Assembly: GCA_028067895.1 (NCBI GenBank)
Contig: JAPTUI010000135.1
Coordinates: 1-16,660, forward strand
Length of the DNA stretch: 16,660 nt
DNA from: Pseudomonadota bacterium
GTDB lineage: Bacteria > Pseudomonadota > Gammaproteobacteria > Steroidobacterales > Steroidobacteraceae
Direction: 5' to 3'
Position 1 is the first letter of the stretch, and each line of letters starts with the position of its first letter. Under the pieces are notes generated by a model, which worked only from the letters and a program-made list of their open reading frames with translations, did not search any database and had not been told where the DNA came from. This document shows, piece by piece, positions 1 to 5,563 of the stretch. The position numbers were made by a program, and so were the translations under genes.

Positions 1-135
1 GTGCTCGTGGTCGAGTGGCGCGACTACGCGTACCTGGTGCCCTTCGTCGAGGAGGCGAATTTCTATTTCCTGAAAACCATCATCCCGAGCCGCAAGGCGA
101 CGCGGGATTACCAGCGAAAGGAGAACGAGCCATGA
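1..135 (+). CDS. Toxin of a CopG-linked type II TA system, 3' end only (BrnT-like)
   Basis: The reading frame is open from the window edge to a TGA at 133-135, so only the last 44 residues are visible. They include the segment LVPFVEEANFYFLKTIIPSR and the residues KATRDY. This closing pattern (tyrosine, LVPFVE, then FLKTIIPSRKAT) is what I recall from small BrnT-like/RelE-fold toxins encoded just upstream of CopG-type antitoxins. Such toxins are generally ribonucleases that block translation. The stop codon overlaps the ATG of the next gene in an ATGA, which fits a coupled toxin-antitoxin operon with the toxin first. The N-terminus and its catalytic residues lie outside the window, so the fold and activity are inferred from the tail and the partner. 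Confidence 0.7.
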   Translation: MLVVEWRDYAYLVPFVEEANFYFLKTIIPSRKATRDYQRKENEP

Positions 136-509
136 AAAACCGAGCGACCACCCCGAAACGTAAAACCGCAAGCCGCAAGGAGGCCGCCGCCGAGGAGAAG
201 CTCCTCGCGGAGTACGAGCGCGGCGAGCTGCGCTCGAGCGTACGAGGCCCCGAGGACCTGCGCCGCTTCCAGAGCGCCGCGCGCAGGACATTCGCCAAGA
301 ACCGGCGCCTCAACATCCGGCTCTCCTCGCCCGTGCTCGAGGGATTGCAGGCGCGCGCCGCGGCGGAAGGTCTGCCCTATCAGACGCTGATCGCGAGCGT
401 GCTGCACAAGTTCGTGACCGGCCGGCTGATCGAAAGACCTCGAGCGATCGGTCATTCCGGCGGCAGCTCGGCCACGGGGTCGAGCGCGGCGACCCCGAGC
501 GGGGCGTAA
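132..509 (+). CDS. CopG/ribbon-helix-helix antitoxin with an aberrant C-terminal tail
   Basis: This 125-residue protein starts at the ATG that overlaps the toxin stop (ATGA). Residues 1-45 are basic and charged. Residues about 58-103 carry the diagnostic pattern RLNIRLSSPVLEGL, then AAAEGLPYQTLIASVLHKF, ending in GRLIER. This is the ribbon-helix-helix DNA-binding region of antitoxins that pair with such toxins; it should neutralise the toxin and repress its own operon. Relatives usually end near GRLIER, but here about 23 low-complexity residues (rich in G, S, A) follow. That tail is read from the opposite strand of the vapC remnant at 452-615, so the native stop was probably lost when the two loci were joined. 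The RHH core looks intact. Confidence 0.85.
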   Translation: MKNRATTPKRKTASRKEAAAEEKLLAEYERGELRSSVRGPEDLRRFQSAARRTFAKNRRLNIRLSSPVLEGLQARAAAEGLPYQTLIASVLHKFVTGRLIERPRAIGHSGGSSATGSSAATPSGA

Positions 510-615
510 TGTTTGAGGTTGCGGGTGAGGATCGTGAGCGAGTGGCAGCGTGCGATCGCGCCGATCGCCAGGTCCGCGAACCCGGCCGTGTGTCCGCGGC
601 TGCGGGATCGATCGG
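452..615 (-). pseudogene. vapC: VapC-type PIN-domain toxin, C-terminal remnant
   Basis: On the minus strand a frame ending with TGA at 454-452 reads SRGHTAGFADLAIGAIARCH, then TILTRNLKHYAPLGV and a proline-rich end. This is the classic end of a VapC toxin: FADLAIGAIA carries one of the acidic metal-binding aspartates of the PIN nuclease, and LTRN..HY..LGV is the conserved last strand and helix. Homology fades at the C-terminus of the recombinase that begins at 616, so the N-terminal half of vapC, its first catalytic aspartate and any vapB are gone. The fragment runs tail to tail into the antitoxin at 132-509. It is almost certainly not functional and probably marks the edge of the recombinase-bearing element. 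Confidence 0.75.
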
Positions 616-1626
616 CTAGTGCCCGCGGCGGCGCAGCAGTCCTTCGCCGGCATGATCCTCGAAGCGCTCGACATCGTCCACGTACTCGCGCAGCACGTCG
701 AGCGACTTGTGACGCGATTGTGCGGCCATTTTGAAGATGCTGGCGCGATTGCGCGCGGCGGAAGTCAAAAAGCCCCTGCGCAGACTGTGGCCGGAGTAGG
801 CCTCGGCGGCCTCGAGACCGGCTTGGGCGGCGCGGTGCTTGACGACGAGCGCGACGCTCTGGGCGGTGAGCCGCGCGCCGATGCGATCCCCGCGATGCAG
901 CCGGCGCAGGAGCGGCCCGGTGGTGATGCCGGCGGCGACCTGCCAGTCGAGCACCGCCTGGACGGGACAGTAGGGCGAGTCGGGGACGCGCGGGACGGCC
1001 AGGGTGTCACCTTTTCCCTCCTGATCGGTCTTCGAGCGCGCGATCCGCACCTCGAGACCTTCCGGGCGCTCGGTGAGATCCTCGACATTGAGTGCGACGA
1101 GCTCGGAGCGTCGCAGGGCCGCGGCGTAGCCGAGGAGGAGCAGGGCGCGGTCGCGCAGCCCGCGCAGCGTCTGCGGATCATTGGCCTCGACCGCATCGAC
1201 CATGCGTTGGATGTCCTCGTCCACGGCGGGCATTTTCTTCGCCGGGAGCCGGCCGAAGTCGCGGCGGATCCCGCGCAACACTTCAGTGACCTCGATCGCA
1301 TCGTGGGGGGAGGGGAGCCGCGCCCCGAGGTGGATCAGGCGAATAGCGGCCAGGCGCCGACCGAGTGTTGAAGGGGCACGGCCGCGTCGGCCTTCGGCCG
1401 AGAGATATAGGGCGACAGTCTCGGGCGTGGCGGGGAGGGCGCTGAGCTTCATGTTGCGGCACCAGCGCTCGAAATCGCGCCAATCGGTTTCGTACGCGCG
1501 CCAGGTCGAGGGCGCGCGGCTCCCGCGAGCGTAGGCGGCGGCAGCCTCCCGGGCTTGCTCGAGCGAGAGGACCGGAACGGGTTCCCGCGCGGGCCGACGG
1601 ACCAATCGCGTGCGGCGACTCTTCAC
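616..1626 (-). CDS. Tyrosine recombinase / phage-type integrase (copy 1)
   Basis: This 336-residue protein performs site-specific strand exchange through a covalent phosphotyrosine. Residues about 20-125 form a SAM-like core-binding domain, and 135-336 the catalytic domain. The catalytic set is visible: R172 (ALRRSEL), K199 (SKTDQ), H280 and R283 (GHSLRRG), H306 (SRHKS) and the nucleophile Y315 (REYVDD). I chose the GTG at 1626 because GGAGG sits 6 nt upstream; a GTG nine codons earlier (1653) stays in frame but has no clear ribosome binding site. The gene's 3' end touches the vapC remnant directly, as expected if the recombinase lies at one end of an integrated element. It is not close to the second recombinase at 13377-14576. 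The 176 bp upstream, to 1802, hold no gene; a weak GC hairpin follows higA there. Confidence 0.93.
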   Translation of the reverse strand: MKSRRTRLVRRPAREPVPVLSLEQAREAAAAYARGSRAPSTWRAYETDWRDFERWCRNMKLSALPATPETVALYLSAEGRRGRAPSTLGRRLAAIRLIHLGARLPSPHDAIEVTEVLRGIRRDFGRLPAKKMPAVDEDIQRMVDAVEANDPQTLRGLRDRALLLLGYAAALRRSELVALNVEDLTERPEGLEVRIARSKTDQEGKGDTLAVPRVPDSPYCPVQAVLDWQVAAGITTGPLLRRLHRGDRIGARLTAQSVALVVKHRAAQAGLEAAEAYSGHSLRRGFLTSAARNRASIFKMAAQSRHKSLDVLREYVDDVERFEDHAGEGLLRRRGH

Positions 1627-1802
1627 GGATGGCCTCCAGGGCAAAATTCGCACGTCATTGCAGCCACTCCGGTCGCGCGCGAGGAGTACACCAGGACTCG
1701 CGGGGACGCATCAAGAGTCCGGATCGCATCCCAACCGGGAGCAGCGAGCACGGGTAGCACGCTGATCGTCGCGAGACGGGCTTGGCCCCGAATCGATGGG
1801 GG

Positions 1803-2111
1803 CTACGCCGCCAGGCGAGGAACTCGGCTGACGTCGACCCTGCGCGAGGCGTGCCACGCGTCGTAGGCGGCCTGCATGCGCAGCCACACTTCAGGGCCAT
1901 CCCCGAAGGCCGCGCCGAGCCGGACCGCGACCTCGGCAGAGACCGGCTTACGCTCCCGCAGGATGTCATACAGGTGCTGGCGGGATATACCGAGCGCATC
2001 GGCGATTGCCGTCTTGGGCCGCTTCAGCGCCGGCAGGATGTCTTCGCGCAGCAGCGCACCGGGATGGGAGGGGCAGCGCTTCGGATTCCGTTTTGCAATG
2101 AATTCGGCCAT
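1803..2111 (-). CDS. higA: HigA-type antitoxin (XRE/HTH addiction module protein)
   Basis: This 102-residue protein begins at the ATG at 2111, 13 nt after the higB stop. Residues 13-22 read HPGALLREDI, the usual entry to the HigA/VapI family. A helix-turn-helix follows at about 31-55 (TAIADALGISRQHLYDIL), then the family block AEVAVRLGAAFGDGPEVWL and a closing helix (AAYDAWHA). It binds and silences HigB and, as a dimer, represses the operon promoter. Length and motif order are normal for the family. A small GC-rich inverted repeat (about 1782-1800) lies just past the stop but lacks a T tract, so I do not call it a terminator. Confidence 0.95.
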   Translation of the reverse strand: MAEFIAKRNPKRCPSHPGALLREDILPALKRPKTAIADALGISRQHLYDILRERKPVSAEVAVRLGAAFGDGPEVWLRMQAAYDAWHASRRVDVSRVPRLAA

Positions 2112-2124
2112 AGCGGTTCTCCAG

Positions 2125-2400
2125 CTAGTGGTATTGCTCCAGGTCCACACGCAGCGCGTCTCCGCCTTCAAACTCGAAGGTCAGGCACCAGGGTCCATTG
2201 ACGTGAACAGAGTACCGCTGGGGCTTGCCATGCAGAGGATGGAAATCAAAGCCAGGCACATCCAGCTGCTTCACCGCTGTGGCGGCATCCAATCTATCCA
2301 GCCTGCGCACGATGCGCTGGTGCAGCCTGCGGTCGATTTTCTGGCTGGATCCGCTGGACCACAGCGCGGCAAGTGCCTTGTTCCTGAAGCTCTTTAGCAC
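2125..2400 (-). CDS. higB: HigB-type toxin (RelE-superfamily mRNA interferase)
   Basis: This 91-residue protein cleaves ribosome-bound mRNA and is neutralised by HigA, encoded 13 nt downstream. The GTG start at 2400 is chosen because the protein then begins VLKSFRNKAL, matching the family's usual (M/I)-K-S-F-R-x-K opening. The conserved middle is VPGFDFHPLHG, followed by YSVHVNGPWCLTFEFEGG and DLEQYH at the very end; the final histidine and basic residues of the fold are present. Toxin-first order is typical of hig operons. No Shine-Dalgarno sequence precedes the GTG, and the promoter at 2407-2435 would begin transcription essentially at the start codon, so the message is probably leaderless. 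Confidence 0.95.
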   Translation of the reverse strand: MLKSFRNKALAALWSSGSSQKIDRRLHQRIVRRLDRLDAATAVKQLDVPGFDFHPLHGKPQRYSVHVNGPWCLTFEFEGGDALRVDLEQYH

Positions 2401-2406
2401 CGAGAC

Positions 2407-2435
2407 AGTGTAAGAGCATGGCAGACGAGTGTCAA
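2407..2435 (-). promoter_or_regulatory. sigma70-type promoter of higBA
   Basis: Read on the minus strand: a perfect -35 TTGACA (2435-2430), a 17-nt spacer and a -10 TACACT (2412-2407). The start of transcription is expected at about 2400, the first base of the higB GTG. Two copies of the pentamer AGTGT on the plus strand (2407-2411 and 2428-2432), 21 bp apart, overlap the -10 and -35 and could be HigA contacts; that last point is inference. Confidence 0.75.
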
Positions 2436-2568
2436 GTACCAGCTTACACGCGCCGATTTCCGTTCGGCCACGCCTGGCCGTGTTCCCTGCCGGAAGATGG
2501 ACTCGACCTGTCTGGATGCTGCACTGTGGCCGAGTGCCCGCGCATCTGCCCCAGTTTCCTGGATGGTG

Positions 2569-2631
2569 TGGGTTCTCGATCAGCGGCACAGAATAGCCGG
2601 TATTTTGACTACCGAGCATGGGTTCTCGATC
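2569..2631. repeat. 13-bp direct repeat, 50-bp period
   Basis: TGGGTTCTCGATC occurs at 2569-2581 and again at 2619-2631, exactly 50 bp apart. The bases between are not otherwise repeated. It could be a recombinase or transposase binding site, or a chance remnant of an element end. Confidence 0.5.
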
Positions 2632-2639
2632 GCTGGAAT

Positions 2640-2807
2640 GCGCGTCGCTCAACGGCAGTGCCCCCGGAGCTGATCGGCCGCATCGCCCCTACGCGCACCG
2701 AGGGGATCAATCTGCGCGGGGTCTTCAGCTTTCCCATCGAGCAGCACGCCAAGCAGCCGCTCCCGTCACTCTCGGCGGCGAAATCAGGGCCTGCGGTAGC
2801 CTCATAG
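2640..2807 (+). pseudogene. Possible C-terminal remnant of a Tn3-family transposase
   Basis: The plus-strand frame ending with TAG at 2805-2807 contains VPPELIGRIAPTRTEGINLR followed by GVFSFPIEQ. The order (P-E-L-x-x-x-I-x-P, then INLxGxxSF) resembles the closing segment of Tn3-type transposases, where a SPL..EHINLxGxYxF motif is usual. There is no upstream catalytic region (DDE) in any frame and no 38-bp Tn3 terminal repeat nearby. I judge it from recalled pattern only; it could also be a chance reading frame in GC-rich DNA. Confidence 0.3.
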
Positions 2808-2943
2808 GGGTCACGAACGCGCCGCGAAATACGCCGTCCGCAACGAACAGAACACCTAATCCGATCAACTTCTTACAAATGATCATCGCAAAATTCCCGA
2901 GAAAAACGGCCTCTTCCTACCGGCACTTTTGGCACCAAAATCA

Positions 2944-3370
2944 AGGGGACCCCTCTATCGGGCCGCCAACTGGATCGAGGTCGGCTCGACTCTCGGCTAC
3001 CGGCGCCGCCCGGGCGGCTATAGCGCCACGAGCGACTCGCCCAAGACCGTCTTGCTGCGCCCGCTTTGCCCGCAGGCCCGCGCCATATTGTCCTCAGCCG
3101 ATCTGCCGGCCCCGTTCGCTCGAGGAGTGCCGAAGCTGATGCTCACCGCGGCCCAAATGCAGTCCTTGCCGCAGTTCTTCCGCCAGATCCCCGATCCACG
3201 CCGCGGCCAAGGCCGGCGCCATCCGCTGCACGGGTGCTCGCGCTCGCCGCAGCGGCCACGCTCTGCGGGGCGCGCGGCGAGCAGCACATGGCGAGTGGGC
3301 CGAGAATCTCTCCCGGAATGCCCGGCAAGCTTTCGGCTACTCAGGCGCGAGCCCTTCGGCACGATATCCT
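2944..3370 (+). pseudogene. DUF4338 / ISAs1-type transposase gene, copy A, internal fragment
   Basis: The fragment opens abruptly inside a DUF4338 domain (LYRAANWIEVGSTLGYR, then SDSPKTVLLRPLCPQARAIL). It continues through PKLMLTA into MQSLPQFFRQIPDPRRGQGR, the N-terminal block of ISAs1-type transposases (DDE_Tnp_1-associated). After about 3230 the frame shifts at least twice: LCGARG reads in one frame and EWAENLSRNARQAFGY in another. Homology is lost near 3370, where it overlaps the last codons of the J-like gene on the other strand. DUF4338 is also the domain of DruA in the Druantia anti-phage system, but here it is joined to a transposase and broken. The first half of the DUF4338 domain and the whole catalytic part of the transposase are missing. 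Confidence 0.75.
2953..3150 (+). repeat. Direct repeat, copy A (DUF4338 segment)
   Basis: This segment matches 8601-8779 in the same orientation, with about 7 substitutions counted by eye and a 19-bp stretch (around 2988-3006) absent from the other copy. The two copies bracket the chaperone operon. Confidence 0.9.
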
Positions 3371-3675
3371 GCGCGCAGCAGGCTCTGTAGCGCTGCGCGC
3401 GTATCCTTCGCCGCGGCGGCTGGCTCCGGTCTCAAATACGGCAGGATCCAACTGAGGTTCAGCGTGCTGCTCTGCAACTCCTCGCGCCAGGTGCGTCCCG
3501 ACTCCAGCAGCCGGTCCCGCGCCTCCAGCAGCTCGCGGAAGCGCTCCGGAAAATGCTGGGACGGATAGCGGCGCGCCAGACGCTCGAAAGCGCGTTGCAC
3601 TGTATCCGCATCCGCCTGGGGCGATGCGGATAACCCCAGCGCGGCCAGTGCCTGCTCGCGGGTCGAGATCGTCAC
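3337..3675 (-). CDS. Small J-domain-like protein lacking the HPD motif
   Basis: This 112-residue protein is the last gene of the chaperone operon. The GTG start (3675) overlaps the upstream stop in a GTGA, the best-supported start; an ATG at 3735 would give a long overlap. Residues about 5-57 fit a J domain: helix I (TREQALAALGLS), helix II (DTVQRAFERLARRY) and helix III (RFRELLEARDRLLES). The HPD tripeptide that triggers Hsp70 ATPase is replaced by Y37-P38-S39. Without HPD it should not stimulate an Hsp70 in the usual way, though it may still dock. A variable C-terminal half follows. The last 8-10 codons overlap DUF4338/transposase debris on the other strand, so the native C-terminus may have been replaced. 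Confidence 0.7.
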   Translation of the reverse strand: MTISTREQALAALGLSASPQADADTVQRAFERLARRYPSQHFPERFRELLEARDRLLESGRTWREELQSSTLNLSWILPYLRPEPAAAAKDTRAALQSLLRAGYRAEGLAPE

Positions 3676-5558
3676 GATTCCATCCTTGTGGCTGAAGAGG
3701 CCACGGGCGGGCGAAAGTCCTCGAGCTGGGCACAAGCCTCATGTCGCACGGCAGTGGCGATGCCAATCCAGGGGGATGGATTGAGCAAATGATGTGTGAC
3801 GATCTCCGCGCCCACGGCGGACCGCCGGCCGATCTCACGGGCACAGCTCACCCATTGCTGGGACTGACTCTCGTTGAGCGCGAGGCGGGCTCCCTGAACG
3901 GGCGCCATCATGCTCGCAAAGAACACCAGTTCGCTCTCGAGGGTAGCCCCCTCGCGCAGCTCGCGGGAAATGAAATTGGTTCGATCGAAGTACGGCAGAA
4001 GACTGCGCAGCTCGTCTTCATAGTCGTGGCGGCTCCTCGCCCGCCGCACCGCCTCCTGAGCGAGCTTCAGCAGGCATTGCTTGCGCTGCTCGCGGTCCAG
4101 CGGATCGAACAGCACCGCGCGCAAGCGTTCCGCGCTCTTGCTCCCGCCTGGGCCGTGTATCCATGCGAAAGCGTGACGGGCGAACAGCTCGGGATCGACA
4201 TGAGCGCTCCCGACCTGCTCCTTCAGTGGCGCGAGCCCATCGCGCTGTCCGCGCGCGAGCGCCCCGGTCGCGACCAGGCAGGCGAGGCGAAAATCCCCGC
4301 GGTTCTCCTCGAAGAGGCTGCGCGTGGCCTCGAGCGCTGGGCCCTCGGCGTCGAGCGTATCGATCGTCTCGATATACAAATCAAGCAGCGCCGGCTGCAA
4401 AAGCTGCGGCAGCTCGCGATGCGCGGGAGGTACGCCATGAGCCAGCAATTGCCAGACTTGCCCGAACGCGGCGAGAAACGCCCGCACGGCGGTACCAGCG
4501 GGCTCGCCTTTCATGGACCTGGCGCGCCAGCACAGGATTTTCAGCCGCGAGATCTCGTAGCGCAGACGGATCTCGAAGCCGAGTTCCCGCACATCGAGAG
4601 ACGAAAGGAGTTGAAGACACGCATCGGCGGCGTCGCGCGTGCGGAACGGCGTGGTTGCGAGCGCATTGCTCGAGCCGCCCTGGCGCGCGAGCCACACCGC
4701 CGCGCGCGCGAAACCGAGAACATGGCCGACCGCGGCGGGCTGACGGGCGATAAGCGTCCCAAGACCCGCCTGGGCATGACGCTCCAGCACCTCCTCCAGA
4801 AACGCGCGCCCGCACTCCCACCAGGCGGTATGCGAATTGGCGGCGGCATGGCGCTCGAAGACCGACTCGATCTCACCGAGAAGCTTCGCAACCTCGCGCG
4901 CTCGGGAGCTCTCGGTCGCATGCACCGATTTGACGGCAGCCAAGAGCAATTTTTTGTATGCGCTTTTGACGCCACCGCGGCCGCGGTGCTGTTGAATCTC
5001 CTGCGCGACGGCATCCACGGCGCTCTTGCGCTCGCGGGCGGAATCGTCGAGGCATGCACGCAGCCTTCCGTATGCGAGCGTGGCGCGATGGGCACAGCTT
5101 TGCCCTCGCACGGCGGCGAGCGCGGCGAGCGGATCGGGCTCGAGCGTCAGGGCCAAGGCCCACAAGCGCTCGAATGCCTCAAGCGCCCCATGGGACTCGA
5201 ACGTGCGGCGCAGCGGAGCAAGCTCGCTCGCGGTCAACGACCACGGCGCATCGCGATGGAAGAAGTCGCTGAGCTCAAACGGCAGCCGCTCCCATGCCCC
5301 GCCGGCGCGCGCCATGGACTCGGCCAAGTCCTTGCGGCCCAGAGTATCGACGGGCGGGCCGCCGGCCAGCAAAGTGCAGCAGACTTCAATGCCAACGTTC
5401 GTATCGATCGCGGCCGCAAAAGACCGCAGCGACCCGAAGAAGTTTTCCTCGCCATCGAGTGGAGCGAGGGAAGAGCGGCGGGCGGCGCGCTTCTGGCGCT
5501 TCTTCTGCAGGCGCTTCTTCTGCAGGCGCCTCTGCCGCTCGCGCTGGTTGCCGCCCAT
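3672..5558 (-). CDS. 628-residue helical protein of unknown function in the chaperone operon
   Basis: I do not recognise this family. The protein begins with a strongly basic segment (residues 4-28, dominated by R, K and Q) containing two tandem RLQKK units. From about residue 35 to the end it reads as alpha-helical and rich in A, L, R and E, like a TPR/HEAT-type solenoid, with no transmembrane segment or signal peptide. Trp, Cys and His are scattered (for example AWWECGRAFLEEVLERH at about 245) without a metal or catalytic signature. It starts 5 nt after the Hsp70 stop and overlaps the J-like gene by 4 bp, so it is translationally coupled to both. By position it may be a client adaptor or a co-chaperone supplying what the HPD-less J protein lacks; that is inference. 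The coding strand is supported by operon packing. Confidence 0.8.
   Translation of the reverse strand: MGGNQRERQRRLQKKRLQKKRQKRAARRSSLAPLDGEENFFGSLRSFAAAIDTNVGIEVCCTLLAGGPPVDTLGRKDLAESMARAGGAWERLPFELSDFFHRDAPWSLTASELAPLRRTFESHGALEAFERLWALALTLEPDPLAALAAVRGQSCAHRATLAYGRLRACLDDSARERKSAVDAVAQEIQQHRGRGGVKSAYKKLLLAAVKSVHATESSRAREVAKLLGEIESVFERHAAANSHTAWWECGRAFLEEVLERHAQAGLGTLIARQPAAVGHVLGFARAAVWLARQGGSSNALATTPFRTRDAADACLQLLSSLDVRELGFEIRLRYEISRLKILCWRARSMKGEPAGTAVRAFLAAFGQVWQLLAHGVPPAHRELPQLLQPALLDLYIETIDTLDAEGPALEATRSLFEENRGDFRLACLVATGALARGQRDGLAPLKEQVGSAHVDPELFARHAFAWIHGPGGSKSAERLRAVLFDPLDREQRKQCLLKLAQEAVRRARSRHDYEDELRSLLPYFDRTNFISRELREGATLESELVFFASMMAPVQGARLALNESQSQQWVSCAREIGRRSAVGAEIVTHHLLNPSPWIGIATAVRHEACAQLEDFRPPVASSATRMES
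5496..5525. repeat. Perfect 15-bp tandem duplication
   Basis: The 15-mer GCGCTTCTTCTGCAG occurs twice in tandem and encodes the doubled LQKKR unit in the basic N-terminus of the 628-residue protein. It keeps the frame and probably arose by slippage. Confidence 0.9.
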
Positions 5559-5563
5559 CGGAA

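Larger units (their letters stand above)
2436..2943. other. Degenerate stretch without an intact gene
   Basis: Between the higBA promoter and DUF4338 copy A I find no complete coding region on either strand. Open frames exist (for example plus strand 2418-2807) but lack start signals and family pattern over most of their length. The supportable contents are a 13-bp direct repeat with a 50-bp period (2569-2631) and a possible Tn3-type transposase tail (about 2640-2807). The AT-richer part, 2830-2945, shows only short inverted repeats, such as TTTTGG facing CCAAAA around 2930. It reads as mobile-element debris. Confidence 0.5.

Noticed and set aside
550..1371. Plus-strand 273-codon open frame across recombinase 1
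   Set aside because: It is the antisense of a tyrosine recombinase with a full catalytic set.
1781..1802. Terminator after higBA
   Set aside because: A short GC inverted repeat is present, but no T tract follows on the minus strand.
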